From contig CAKSUD010000026.1 in assembly GCA_934500865.1 (NCBI GenBank), forward strand, positions 1 to 19,523: a stretch of 19,523 bases of DNA, in the 5' to 3' direction. The stretch is from an uncultured Clostridia bacterium (GTDB taxonomy: Bacteria > Bacillota > Clostridia > TANB77 > RGIG9151). The notes beneath the pieces are model-generated. The model saw only the letters and a program-made list of their open reading frames with translations. It ran no database searches and was not told where the DNA came from. Within the stretch, counting starts at the first letter, position 1, and each line of letters opens with the position of its first letter. Positions 1 through 8,092 of this stretch are shown piece by piece. The translations under genes were made by a program, and so were the position numbers.

Positions 1-102
1 TCTACAATGGATGAAGCAATGAGCGGAGAGTATAATGTTTTGGCTTATTACGATAAGGAGGAAAAAGAAGGAGGACGCGTAAGAGTAATAGTGATTTCAT
101 AA
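1..102 (+). CDS. C-terminal fragment of an unknown protein
   Basis: An open frame runs from the first base to a TAA at 100-102 and gives the last 33 residues of a protein whose start lies outside the window. The fragment is charged (DKEEKEGGR) and ends in a short hydrophobic, beta-like run (VRVIVIS). I recognise no family. It is called because the frame is open to the edge and a strong promoter for the next gene begins directly after it. With so little sequence the reading is tentative. Confidence 0.5.
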   Translation, partial: STMDEAMSGEYNVLAYYDKEEKEGGRVRVIVIS

Positions 103-106
103 CCAA

Positions 107-135
107 TTGACAATAACTTAAAAGGTGTGTATAAT
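107..135 (+). promoter_or_regulatory. Consensus sigma-A promoter for the WG-repeat-like gene
   Basis: TTGACA at 107-112 and TATAAT at 130-135 are separated by exactly 17 bp, a perfect match to the vegetative consensus. The site lies just after the stop of the preceding gene and about 80 bp before the next start codon, so the leader would be about 70 nt. I saw no clear operator or hairpin in that leader. Confidence 0.85.
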
Positions 136-213
136 AAATAAGCATTTTTATTATATTCAATCTGATAGTTTATTTGTTCAGGACCGTATTTTTCTACTAA
201 TGGAGGAAAAACT

Positions 214-819
214 ATGGAAAACAGATTTACCATTGTTGGCAAAAACGGAGAAATGTGGGAGAGAATTTGCGCCGATGAAGAAATGGTTGGGGCGTATATA
301 CCCAAATGGGGACTGGAGATTAAGCCTGAATATCGAGATATTCAGGTATACGGAGACACTGTCTTTGCAATTAACAAGGACTTTGAAATCGTTACAATTG
401 ATAGTGCCGGTACAATTTGCCGTAAGCCACAATTTGACATCAATGGAGAGTGTAACCTTGTGGTAGAAAAAGTTACAACGTTGCAACCCATGATGAGGCG
501 TGCAGTTCTTATCCCTCAGTATAAGTTAAGTGCAGTCAGGTTCAAGGAAATTACACCGTATCTTGCAAGCGACATCGTTAGACTTGTAACACTCGACGGA
601 AGAGTAGGCTACTTAAAAAGTGACGGAACATGGCTTATTAAGGAACTGTTTGACTATGGTGAGGAGTTTGGCGGAGCTACCAGAAAGCAAGGTGACGAAC
701 TTGTTGAAGTCGTTCTTGTTGGAAGATACTATGTAAAAGGTCGTGTAATAAAGCGAAAGGTATTAAAGCTTGCATATCTCTCAATAAACGGTGAGTTTAT
801 TACAGAGTTTACGGAGTAA
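214..819 (+). CDS. WG-repeat-like protein of unknown function
   Basis: A 201-residue protein with a GGAGG ribosome binding site just before the ATG. It has no signal peptide or membrane segment, so it is probably cytoplasmic. Around residues 130-155 the sequence GYLKSDGTWLIKELFDYGEE, followed by FGGATR, resembles the WG (beta-propeller-like) repeat pattern 'GyIdk-G-wvi-p-fdya--F--G-A'. The rest is beta-rich with no catalytic motif I can name. It stands alone between its own promoter and terminator, so the sequence suggests no partner. Sampled 60-base lines run at about 38-47% GC, against roughly 20-25% in sampled lines of the 7-15 kb region, which may mean a different origin or strong codon selection. 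The family assignment is tentative; the coding call is firm. Confidence 0.8.
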   Translation: MENRFTIVGKNGEMWERICADEEMVGAYIPKWGLEIKPEYRDIQVYGDTVFAINKDFEIVTIDSAGTICRKPQFDINGECNLVVEKVTTLQPMMRRAVLIPQYKLSAVRFKEITPYLASDIVRLVTLDGRVGYLKSDGTWLIKELFDYGEEFGGATRKQGDELVEVVLVGRYYVKGRVIKRKVLKLAYLSINGEFITEFTE

Positions 820-824
820 TTGTG

Positions 825-857
825 AAAAAGAGATGGATTAAGTTCCATCTCTTTTTT
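825..857 (+). terminator. Intrinsic terminator after the WG-repeat-like gene
   Basis: AAAAAGAGATGGA (825-837) pairs with TCCATCTCTTTTT (844-856) around a six-base loop, and the descending arm runs into a T tract. It begins five bases after the stop codon at 819. Confidence 0.85.
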
Positions 858-932
858 CTTTGTTAATGGTGCTAATAGAAATTATATAACTTGCCGATAC
901 AAATAATGGTTTTTATAGAATGGGGGAGAATA

Positions 933-2105
933 ATGGAGAATTATACAATTTTTTTGGATTTGGCTGTAATTTTAATTTTTGCAAAATTGTTTGGAATAAT
1001 TGCAACAAAAATCGGTGTCCCATCAGTTGTTGGTGAAATTATTGCCGGAATAGTTATTGGACCGACTGTACTAAATTTGGTCGGACCTAGTGATTTTTTA
1101 ATTGAAATGGCAGAAATAGGCGTTATTTTGCTAATGTTTTTGGCGGGGTTGGAGACCGACTTAAACGAACTAAAAAAAGTCGGGTGGACGTCAGCATTAA
1201 TTGCGATATTTGGTGTAATGGTGCCGTTAATTGGCGGAGCATGGTTATATATAGAGTTCTATAAAGTACCTTTTTATGATAGTGTAGAATTACTAAAAGC
1301 ATTGTTTTTAGGATGTGTACTTACTGCAACTTCTGTTAGTATTACAGTTCAAGTTTTGCGTGAAATGGGAAAACTTAGAGGCAAGACAGGAACAGCAATT
1401 ATGGGTGCGGCTATAATCGATGATGTTATTGGTATTGTATTGCTTACATTTATATTAGGAATAAGAGACGCATCTGTGTCTCCTACAAGTGTTATAATTA
1501 AAACAATGGAATTTTTCGGTTTCTCGCTTATTGTTGGTTTAATTGCATACTATGTATTTAGAAAGATTAGTGACTTTTTCCCAAGAACAAGAAGAATTCC
1601 GATAGCAGGTTTAGCACTTTGCTTTTTACTTTCATATATAGCAGAAGTCTGGTTTGGCGTTGCAGATATAACAGGTGCATATATTGCCGGAATAATTTTA
1701 TGCAATATTCGTGATGCTAAATTTATTGCTAATAAGTTAGATGTTAACTTATATATGCTTTTTGGGCCAATATTTTTTACAAGTATAGGATTTAAAACTG
1801 AAATAGGTTCTATAAGCAAGGATATGCTTATCTTTTCAGTATTGTTTGTATTAGTTGCTTGTATTACTAAGATTATAGGATGTGGCTTGGCTGCAAAAGT
1901 ATGTAAATTCAGTTGGAAAGATTCACTTAAAGTCGGCGTAGGTATGATGAATAGAGGAGAAGTTGCTTTGATAATTGCTCAAAAAGGTGTTGCGACTGGA
2001 ATGCTAAGTACAGTATTTTTCACTCCGGTAGTTTTGATGATACTATTTGCGGCGATTATTACTCCAATAGGACTTAAATTATTATATAATGGAGAAAAAG
2101 ATTGA
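933..2105 (+). CDS. CPA2-family cation/proton antiporter (KefB/NapA-like)
   Basis: A 390-residue integral membrane protein with 11-13 hydrophobic segments along its whole length, matching a Na+/H+ exchanger domain. The motif AAIIDDVIGIVLL (two adjacent Asp at about residues 163-164) is the ion-binding signature of electrogenic CPA2 antiporters. The early segment VPSVVGEIIAGIVIGP and the loop LMFLAGLETD are also typical. The protein ends after the transport domain with no TrkA-N nucleotide-binding domain, unlike full-length KefB or KefC. An upstream in-frame ATG at 891 would add 14 residues, but GGGGGA at 922-927 sits at proper distance from the ATG at 933, and the antiporter domain starts there. 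It is followed 21 bp later by pncC, so the two are probably co-transcribed. TTGTTA (860-865) and TATATA (883-888), 17 bp apart, are a weak promoter candidate. The transported ion (Na+ or K+) cannot be told from sequence. Confidence 0.9.
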   Translation: MENYTIFLDLAVILIFAKLFGIIATKIGVPSVVGEIIAGIVIGPTVLNLVGPSDFLIEMAEIGVILLMFLAGLETDLNELKKVGWTSALIAIFGVMVPLIGGAWLYIEFYKVPFYDSVELLKALFLGCVLTATSVSITVQVLREMGKLRGKTGTAIMGAAIIDDVIGIVLLTFILGIRDASVSPTSVIIKTMEFFGFSLIVGLIAYYVFRKISDFFPRTRRIPIAGLALCFLLSYIAEVWFGVADITGAYIAGIILCNIRDAKFIANKLDVNLYMLFGPIFFTSIGFKTEIGSISKDMLIFSVLFVLVACITKIIGCGLAAKVCKFSWKDSLKVGVGMMNRGEVALIIAQKGVATGMLSTVFFTPVVLMILFAAIITPIGLKLLYNGEKD

Positions 2106-2126
2106 GTATAAAATGGAGGATAGAAT

Positions 2127-2591
2127 ATGATTGACGAGTTGGTTAATAAATTAATAGAGAAAAAGTTAGTAATAGCTACTGCTGAATCTTGTACAGGTGG
2201 ACTACTTGCAAAGAAAATTACTGATGTAAGCGGTTCATCTAAGATTTTTGAAATGGGTTTGGTTTCGTATGCTAATAGAATTAAAAATGAATTTTTAGAA
2301 GTACCAAACGAGGTACTAAATACGGTTGGAGCAGTAAGCGAAGAAACAGCCAAACAAATGGCAATAGGCGTCACTAAACTCGCCAAGTCAGATATTGGTG
2401 TTGGCATAACCGGAATTGCAGGACCGACAGGTGGAACTCCGGAGAAACCTGTTGGGCTTGTGTATTATTCAATTTATTTTAAGGCTGAAGATAAACTTAT
2501 AGTTAAGAAGTTACTTTTAAAAGGAAATAGGGATGAAGTAAGGGAACAAACAACTGAAATTGTTATTGAAGAAGTTTTAAAGAATATGTAA
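2127..2591 (+). CDS. pncC: CinA C-terminal domain protein / nicotinamide-nucleotide amidohydrolase (PncC)
   Basis: A 154-residue stand-alone CinA C-terminal domain. Members hydrolyse nicotinamide mononucleotide to nicotinate mononucleotide plus ammonia, recycling the pyridine nucleotide released by NAD-consuming enzymes. TAESCTGGLLAKKITDVSGS (residues 18-37) carries the conserved Ser region, followed by GAVSEETA and by GITGIAGPTGGTPEKPVG (residues 93-110), all hallmarks of the family. The N-terminal molybdopterin-binding-like domain of full-length CinA is absent, as in short PncC proteins. GGAGG lies eight bases before the ATG. It probably shares the antiporter's transcript. The family is certain; the in vivo role is inferred. 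Confidence 0.92.
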   Translation: MIDELVNKLIEKKLVIATAESCTGGLLAKKITDVSGSSKIFEMGLVSYANRIKNEFLEVPNEVLNTVGAVSEETAKQMAIGVTKLAKSDIGVGITGIAGPTGGTPEKPVGLVYYSIYFKAEDKLIVKKLLLKGNRDEVREQTTEIVIEEVLKNM

Positions 2592-2621
2592 AAAAAGATG
2601 GACTTTCGTCCATCTTTTTTT
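2590..2621. terminator. Bidirectional intrinsic terminator between pncC and the DUF5662 gene
   Basis: GATGGAC (2597-2603), loop TTTC, and GTCCATC (2608-2614) form a perfect hairpin with an A tract on the left (2590-2596) and a T tract on the right (2615-2621). It can therefore stop transcription from both sides. It overlaps the last base of the pncC stop codon and lies five bases beyond the stop of the convergent gene. Confidence 0.9.
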
Positions 2622-2625
2622 GTGT

Positions 2626-3201
2626 TTAACGTACTTTACTTATTTCTTCATAATATATTTTTCGTAAATTTTCGCCTGTAATTACAGGTGCAATTCCTTT
2701 TTCAGCGACTTCCTTAAAAACTCTGGTGGTTGCTAGTTCTATTGCCGGATGGATGTAATGGTGAGGTTTCTTTTTCCAATTTTCAACGTTCTTTTGCCAA
2801 TAACTTAATTGATAAGCTTTTCTCCACTTTTCTTTTTTATATGTCATTCCTGCTGCTAAATTGTCACAAATTAACTCTGCCCAGTATTTATAGGGCATTA
2901 GTTTTGCACCAAACTGTGCTTTTTCATCTATCCAGTATTCCAAATGATGTTTGTTGTGCTTTATGTGGTGAGCCCAAGCTCTGGAGTAACCTTTTGCTTT
3001 CCTACAAGCGAGAATTGGACTTTGTTTTCCGTCAGTATAATAATGAATAGATTCAAACAGTTCGGTAGGGGAGAATTTTGATAAGTCGTGTGTAATTCCT
3101 TGATGTTCGATTCCCGCCATTTTTGCGAGTTTGTGTACTAATTTCTTATGCGTAAGTACAGTTTTAATGTGTGCTGACGCCCTAAAGAAAAAATTACTCA
3201 T
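2626..3201 (-). CDS. DUF5662-type conserved protein
   Basis: A 191-residue soluble protein on the reverse strand, with an AGGAGG site before its ATG and its own near-consensus promoter. It matches my recollection of the DUF5662 family by THDLSKFSPTE (residues 37-47) and by the His-rich stretch AWAHHIKHNKHHLEYW (75-90). His38-Asp39 plus His78, 79, 82, 85 and 86 are spaced like a metal-binding HD-type helical core, so a metal-dependent phosphohydrolase is possible. That activity is inference; I know of no established function. It converges on pncC and is the only clear reverse-strand gene in the window, so its neighbours say little about its job. Confidence 0.85.
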   Translation of the reverse strand: MSNFFFRASAHIKTVLTHKKLVHKLAKMAGIEHQGITHDLSKFSPTELFESIHYYTDGKQSPILACRKAKGYSRAWAHHIKHNKHHLEYWIDEKAQFGAKLMPYKYWAELICDNLAAGMTYKKEKWRKAYQLSYWQKNVENWKKKPHHYIHPAIELATTRVFKEVAEKGIAPVITGENLRKIYYEEISKVR

Positions 3202-3265
3202 TTTTGCCTCCTAAACCTTATATAAAACAGATTATATAATAATTATTATAAAAAATACGAAGATT

Positions 3266-3294
3266 ATTTTACCATTACGTAGACATAATGTCAA
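3266..3294 (-). promoter_or_regulatory. Sigma-A promoter for the DUF5662 gene
   Basis: Read on the reverse strand, TTGACA (3294-3289) and TAAAAT (3271-3266) are 17 bp apart. The start codon is about 65 bp downstream. It lies back to back with the tig promoter in one 213-bp intergenic region. Confidence 0.8.
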
Positions 3295-3347
3295 GCAACG
3301 GTGTGAATTACACAATATAACTATTGATGAGATATGAAATTTAGATA

Positions 3348-3376
3348 TTGACCAAAATAAATTAATATGATAGAAT
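3348..3376 (+). promoter_or_regulatory. Sigma-A promoter for tig-clpP-clpX
   Basis: TTGACC (3348-3353) and TAGAAT (3371-3376) are 17 bp apart, with tig starting 38 bp downstream. I see no CIRCE-type or CtsR-type heat-shock repeat near it, so simple housekeeping expression is the plain reading. Confidence 0.7.
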
Positions 3377-3414
3377 AAGCCGTAAAATTGTAAAAGTGAA
3401 AGGAAGTTTTTTAA

Positions 3415-4857
3415 ATGAGTTCAAAAGTAGAAAGATTAGAAGCAAATAAGGTAAAGATTGAAATTACTGTATCTGCAAAGGATTTTACTGAAGCTGTTGA
3501 TAAAGCATTTAAGAAGAATGCATCTAAGATTGCTATCCCAGGTTTCAGAAAGGGTAAGGCACCTAGAAGTGTTATTGAAAGAACATACGGAAGAGAAGTT
3601 ATGTATGAAGATGCTTTCAATATTTGTGCACAACCAGCATACGAAGCTGCAATTGATGAAAACAAATTATATCCTGTTGATAGACCACAAGTAGACATTC
3701 TTCAAATCGAAGATGGTAAAGATATGATTTTTACAGCTGAAGTTATTGTAAAGCCTGAAGTAGAATTAGGAGAATATAAAGGTATAGAAGTTGTTAAAAA
3801 AGTACATAATGTCGGAGAAGCTGATGTTGAAGCTGAACTTAACTCTATGAGAGAAAAGAACGCAAGACTTGTAACTGTTGAAGACAGAGAACTACAAAAC
3901 GGTGATATTTCTAATATCGATTTTGAAGGTTTTGTTGACGGTGTAGCTTTTGAAGGTGGAAAAGGTACTAACTTTGAATTAACTATCGGAAGCGGTCAAT
4001 TCATTCCTGGATTTGAAGAACAACTTATCGGAATGAAGATTTCTGAAACAAGAGAAATTGATGTTAAATTCCCTGACGAATATCATTCTGCTGACTTAGC
4101 AGGTAAGATGTCAATGTTCAGAGTTACATTAAATTCTATTAAATGCAAAGAATTACCTGCATTAGATGATGAATTTGCTAAGGATGTAAGTGAATTTGAT
4201 ACAATTGATGAATTACGTAAGGATTTAATGAATAAAATTGTAGAGAAAAATGAAAAACATATGAAACTTCAAGTTGAAGATGATGCTATAAAGGCTGTTG
4301 CAAAGAACGCTAAAATTGATGTTCCATCTGTTATGATTGACCATGAAGTAGACAATATGTTACAAGATTACAATTGGAGACTTCAAATGCAAGGTATGAA
4401 CTTAGAAATGTACTTAAAAATGTTAAATATGGATATCAACACATTTAAGGCACAATTTAAGGATCAAGCTGAAGAAAGAGTAAGAGTTCAACTTACAATG
4501 GAAAAATTGGCTGAAGTTGAAAAGATTGAAGTTAGCAAGGAAGAAGTTGACGCTAAAATCAATGAAATGGCTAAAAACTATGGAGAAAAGGAAGATATGT
4601 TCAGAAATAGTTTAAAGGCTGAAGATATTAAATATTTTGAAGAAGAAATTAAGGTTCAAAAGATTGCTGAATTTATAGTTTCTAACGCAAAGATTACTGA
4701 AGAAGTTTGCGAATGTCACGGACATGAAGAAAAGCCTAAGAAAACTACAAAGAAAGCTACAACAAAGAAAACAGCTGAAAAGGCTACTGAAGCTGAAACT
4801 GATACAACAACAGAAGAAGCTCCTAAGAAGAGAGGTAGAAAGCCTAAGGCTGAATAA
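3415..4857 (+). CDS. tig: Trigger factor, ribosome-associated chaperone and prolyl isomerase
   Basis: A 480-residue protein with the full trigger-factor layout. The N-terminal ribosome-binding domain contains IPGFRKGKAPR (residues 41-51, the L23-docking loop). The FKBP-like peptidyl-prolyl isomerase domain lies at about 150-240 (GDISNIDFEGFVDG, then GSGQFIPGFEEQL). The long helical chaperone domain follows. It binds nascent chains at the ribosome exit and delays misfolding. An AGGAAG site precedes the ATG. The unusual part is the tail after about residue 430: CECHGH (432-437), a Lys/Thr/Ala-rich linker, and PKKRGRKPK (470-478), an AT-hook-like basic motif. Most trigger factors lack this extension. 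clpP follows after 29 bp, forming the classic operon. Confidence 0.97.
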   Translation: MSSKVERLEANKVKIEITVSAKDFTEAVDKAFKKNASKIAIPGFRKGKAPRSVIERTYGREVMYEDAFNICAQPAYEAAIDENKLYPVDRPQVDILQIEDGKDMIFTAEVIVKPEVELGEYKGIEVVKKVHNVGEADVEAELNSMREKNARLVTVEDRELQNGDISNIDFEGFVDGVAFEGGKGTNFELTIGSGQFIPGFEEQLIGMKISETREIDVKFPDEYHSADLAGKMSMFRVTLNSIKCKELPALDDEFAKDVSEFDTIDELRKDLMNKIVEKNEKHMKLQVEDDAIKAVAKNAKIDVPSVMIDHEVDNMLQDYNWRLQMQGMNLEMYLKMLNMDINTFKAQFKDQAEERVRVQLTMEKLAEVEKIEVSKEEVDAKINEMAKNYGEKEDMFRNSLKAEDIKYFEEEIKVQKIAEFIVSNAKITEEVCECHGHEEKPKKTTKKATTKKTAEKATEAETDTTTEEAPKKRGRKPKAE

Positions 4858-4886
4858 AATCTTTTGACTACAAAGGAGGAAAGTAT

Positions 4887-5462
4887 ATGAGTAATTTAGT
4901 ACCTTATGTTATTGAACAAACAAGTCGCGGAGAGAGGTCATATGATATTTTCTCTAGGTTGTTAAAGGAAAGAATTATTTTTATAGGCGATGAAATAAAT
5001 CAAGCTACTGCATCATTAGTTGTTGCACAACTTTTGTTCTTAGCAGCAGAAGACCCTGATAAAGATATAAATCTTTATATAAACAGTCCTGGTGGTTCTG
5101 TTACTGATGGATTTGCAATATTTGACACAATGAACCATATTAAGCCTGATGTTTCTACAATTTGTGTAGGTATGGCTGCAAGTATGGGAGCATTTTTACT
5201 TGCTGCGGGTAAAAAAGGAAAAAGGTTTGCACTTCCTAATAGCGAAATAATGATACACCAACCTTTAGGCGGTGCTAAAGGTCAAGCTACTGATATTAAG
5301 ATTCAAGCTGAACAAATACTTAAAATTAAAGATAAAATCAATAATATTTTAAGTGAGAGAACAGGTCAACCGCTTGAAAAGATTCAAGTTGATTGCGAAA
5401 GAGATTTCTTTATGTCAGCCGAAGAAGCTAAAAACTATGGTTTGATAGATTCTATATTGTAG
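4887..5462 (+). CDS. clpP: ATP-dependent Clp protease proteolytic subunit
   Basis: A 191-residue serine peptidase of family S14. The catalytic triad is visible: Ser99 in VGMAASMGAFLLAAG, His124 in IMIHQPLGG, and Asp173 in CERDFFMSAEEA. The oxyanion-type SPGGSV (68-73) is intact, and the length is normal. The expected assembly is two stacked heptamers capped by ClpX, whose gene lies 24 bp downstream. The start ATG is preceded by AAAGGAGG. The few N-terminal residues before VIEQTSRGERSYD fit a short processed leader. Nothing suggests inactivation. Confidence 0.97.
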   Translation: MSNLVPYVIEQTSRGERSYDIFSRLLKERIIFIGDEINQATASLVVAQLLFLAAEDPDKDINLYINSPGGSVTDGFAIFDTMNHIKPDVSTICVGMAASMGAFLLAAGKKGKRFALPNSEIMIHQPLGGAKGQATDIKIQAEQILKIKDKINNILSERTGQPLEKIQVDCERDFFMSAEEAKNYGLIDSIL

Positions 5463-5486
5463 ACTGCGGAGGAGATGTGACAACAT

Positions 5487-6782
5487 ATGGCTAAATTTGA
5501 AGATAGAAGACCAATTAAATGTTCTTTCTGCGGAAAAGCACAAGAACAAGTTAAAAGGCTGGTTGCAGGACCTGGAGTATATATATGTGATGAATGTATT
5601 GCTTTATGTAGTGATATAATTGGGGAAGAGACAGAGGAATTAGAGAATTTACCTGAATTAGACGAAGTTCCTAAGCCACAAGATATATATAACATTTTGA
5701 GTCAATACGTTATTGGCCAAGATAAGGCTAAAAAAGCATTATCTGTTGCGGTATATAACCATTATAAGAGAATTAACGAAGAAAATAGCGGAGATGTTGA
5801 ACTTCAAAAGAGTAACATTTTACTACTTGGACCTACCGGTTCAGGAAAGACTTTCTTAGCCCAAACATTAGCTAAGATATTAAATGTTCCTTTTGCAGTT
5901 GCTGATGCTACTACTCTTACAGAGGCAGGATACGTTGGCGAAGATGTTGAAAATATTTTGCTTAGATTAATTCAAGCTGCTGACTATGATATTGAACGTG
6001 CAGAACGTGGAATAATATATATTGATGAGATAGATAAGATAACAAAGAAGAGTGAAAATGTTTCTATTACAAGAGATGTAAGTGGAGAAGGTGTTCAACA
6101 AGCTTTGCTTAAAATCTTGGAAGGAACTGTTGCTTCTGTTCCGCCACAAGGTGGAAGAAAGCATCCTCATCAGGAATTCTTACAAATCAATACTACAAAT
6201 ATATTATTTATTTGCGGTGGTGCGTTTGACGGATTAGAGCAAATTATAATGAATAGGATTGGTAAGAAATCGATTGGTTTCGGTACTTCTAGCGATAGCA
6301 AGAAGGAACTTGGAATAAGCGAGTTATTAGAGCAGTTGCAACCGCAGGATTTATTGAAGTTCGGATTAATTCCTGAATTCGTTGGTAGACTTCCTGTTAT
6401 AGCGACATTGCATCAATTAGATGAGAATGCATTGGTTGAAATTCTTACTAAACCTAAGAATGCACTTGTTAAACAATATGAAAAATTGTTTGAGTATGAT
6501 GATGTATTACTTGAATTTAAGGAAGGAAGCTTAGAAGCTGTTGCGAAACGTGCTATCGAGAGAAAGACGGGTGCAAGAGGTCTAAGAGCTATCTTAGAAG
6601 AAGTAATGTTAGATATTATGTATGAAATACCTTCTATGAATAATGTTGAAAAAGTAATTATTACAAAAGAATGTATTTTAGATGGTGCAAAGCCGGAGCT
6701 TATTTATAACGAAAATAGAGTTCCACTAAAAAAGACTAAAAAGGTAACAAATAATAATCCTACAAACCAAAGATTGGCGTAG
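5487..6782 (+). CDS. clpX: ATP-dependent Clp protease ATP-binding subunit ClpX
   Basis: A 431-residue AAA+ unfoldase. The N-terminal zinc-binding domain has four Cys (12, 15, 34, 37) in CSFC and CDEC. The Walker A motif is GPTGSGKT (115-122), Walker B is IIYIDEIDKI (about 176-185), and the pore loop is GYVGEDVE (148-155). A C-terminal small AAA domain includes ERKTGARGLRAILE. It recognises and unfolds substrates and feeds them to ClpP. GGAGG precedes the ATG. It is the last gene of the operon: a strong terminator follows, whereas many Clostridia carry a lon protease gene at this point. Confidence 0.97.
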   Translation: MAKFEDRRPIKCSFCGKAQEQVKRLVAGPGVYICDECIALCSDIIGEETEELENLPELDEVPKPQDIYNILSQYVIGQDKAKKALSVAVYNHYKRINEENSGDVELQKSNILLLGPTGSGKTFLAQTLAKILNVPFAVADATTLTEAGYVGEDVENILLRLIQAADYDIERAERGIIYIDEIDKITKKSENVSITRDVSGEGVQQALLKILEGTVASVPPQGGRKHPHQEFLQINTTNILFICGGAFDGLEQIIMNRIGKKSIGFGTSSDSKKELGISELLEQLQPQDLLKFGLIPEFVGRLPVIATLHQLDENALVEILTKPKNALVKQYEKLFEYDDVLLEFKEGSLEAVAKRAIERKTGARGLRAILEEVMLDIMYEIPSMNNVEKVIITKECILDGAKPELIYNENRVPLKKTKKVTNNNPTNQRLA

Positions 6783-6805
6783 GTAAGAAATTAAATAAAT
6801 GGCGG

Positions 6806-6844
6806 AAAGTTGTTATAACCTATATGGTTGTAGCAACTTTTTTG
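6806..6844 (+). terminator. Terminator of the tig-clpP-clpX operon
   Basis: AAAGTTGTTATAACC (6806-6820) pairs along 15 positions (two G-T wobbles) with GGTTGTAGCAACTTT (6826-6840) around the loop TATAT, and a T run follows to 6843. It lies 24 bases after the clpX stop. Confidence 0.9.
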
Positions 6845-6893
6845 TGTTAAGTTTTTAAAATAAAAAACCGAAATAATTTTTGTATGATTTTTC

Positions 6894-6910
6894 CACAAAA
6901 TGGTTTTGTG
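6894..6910. repeat. Short inverted repeat upstream of the envelope operon
   Basis: CACAAAA (6894-6900), spacer TGG, and TTTTGTG (6904-6910) form a perfect seven-base dyad about 43 bp before the start codon at 6953. No T tract follows, so it is not a terminator. It may be a protein-binding site or a leader hairpin. I could not find a convincing promoter in 6845-6952. Confidence 0.4.
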
Positions 6911-6952
6911 AAGAAAAATTAAAGATAGATTTATTGTGGAGGAGGAAGTTTG

Positions 6953-8092
6953 ATGGATGGTTCGGATTTAGTGTATTTATTGGGTGATTTTTTGGGTGCA
7001 GCTATTCCGGGAGCAATTTTATTAGCTATATTGTATGGAATATTTGTTCTCATAAGACGTGGGTACAGAAGTGCTTTATCAAATTTAACTAAAGACAATG
7101 CGGAAGTTAATGGAAAGAAAAGGCTTACCTATGAACAAAAAAAGAGTTTCCTTGATATAGTAAAGCTTTTAGTAGGTGCACAGTTAGTTGGACTTTTATT
7201 TTATATTACACCAGTTATCAACGAGAATATAAAAATTATAGCTAGTTTATTAATTACTATTGGTTCTTATGCCGGAACATTTTTTATCAAAGAAAAGAGA
7301 GGATATAACGGCTTTTGTAGGACACTTATATTTATAGGTCAAGAGTTTTTTGGAATAACTATGTTTCTTATGATGGTTAATAAGGGAATGGGCTATTCGA
7401 TAAATGCTATTTTTGCTATTTGGACTGTATTTAACTTTTATATTAGTAAACAGTTTGGAAAGATTGAAAATAAAATTTTCTTTTGGTTAACTTTTATAAT
7501 TTTAACTTTCTCCATGATAGGTACTTATTCTAATGTAGCTCAGCTTCATATTTTGGTAATTGGAATTTGTATAGTTTTACTTGCTATTCATTTCTTTTGC
7601 GATAATTCTAAGATTAGTACGAAGCTACTTACTAATGTTTTTCTTACTATTATTTTGGGGGTTCTTATGGGAACAATGTCAAATTCATCTGCAAGTAAAG
7701 AACTTATTAATGGAAGTATAGCAATTTATATGATTACCATAGTTGTTACACTAGTAGTTACAGGCAGGTTTAATCCAAAAGTGTTATTTGTATATTTACC
7801 ATATGCAGTTTTCTTATTTATAAGTAATTTAGAAATTGGCTTTATAGACATGCTTTCAGTGTTCAATATTTTATTTGTTATTGAATTGCTTAGTGATAAA
7901 AGTATTTATAGAAAAATATTATGTGCATTAGGATTAATTTTTATGGTTATACCGGTGGTAAGCAATACAAGTATAGACCAACTTCTTGCTCTTATTATTT
8001 ATAGCAGTGCTGTGATAATTTCATTTACATATCTTTTTGCACCAGCACGTCCAGATAATTTAAAGGAAGGGGAAGAAGAAAATGAAGAATAA
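6953..8092 (+). CDS. Polytopic membrane protein of unknown function
   Basis: A 379-residue hydrophobic protein with roughly 10-12 predicted membrane segments, a loop of about 40 residues after the first segment (RRGYRSALSNLTKDNAEVNG), and an acidic tail (KEGEEENEE). I do not recognise the family; the layout vaguely recalls DUF2157-type proteins but I would not assign it. The start is ATG 6953, seven bases after GGAGGAGG (6938-6945). A TTG at 6950 is in frame but too close to that site. The gene overlaps the next one by 11 bases, implying translational coupling with the beta-propeller protein, so the two probably act together in the envelope. A transporter or assembly role is possible but unsupported. 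Confidence 0.85.
   Translation: MDGSDLVYLLGDFLGAAIPGAILLAILYGIFVLIRRGYRSALSNLTKDNAEVNGKKRLTYEQKKSFLDIVKLLVGAQLVGLLFYITPVINENIKIIASLLITIGSYAGTFFIKEKRGYNGFCRTLIFIGQEFFGITMFLMMVNKGMGYSINAIFAIWTVFNFYISKQFGKIENKIFFWLTFIILTFSMIGTYSNVAQLHILVIGICIVLLAIHFFCDNSKISTKLLTNVFLTIILGVLMGTMSNSSASKELINGSIAIYMITIVVTLVVTGRFNPKVLFVYLPYAVFLFISNLEIGFIDMLSVFNILFVIELLSDKSIYRKILCALGLIFMVIPVVSNTSIDQLLALIIYSSAVIISFTYLFAPARPDNLKEGEEENEE

Noticed and set aside
891..932. The upstream ATG at 891 as the antiporter start.
   Set aside because: It has no ribosome binding site at proper distance, while GGGGGA precedes the ATG at 933, where the membrane domain begins.
1550..1819. Reverse-strand and alternate-frame open frames across the window, such as this one inside the antiporter gene.
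   Set aside because: They lie inside well-supported genes, lack ribosome binding sites, and show no family motifs.
3302..3314. TGTG-AATTA-CACA dyad upstream of the tig promoter as an operator.
   Set aside because: Only four bases per arm with an odd spacer, and more than 30 bp upstream of the -35 box; such a match is expected by chance in this composition.
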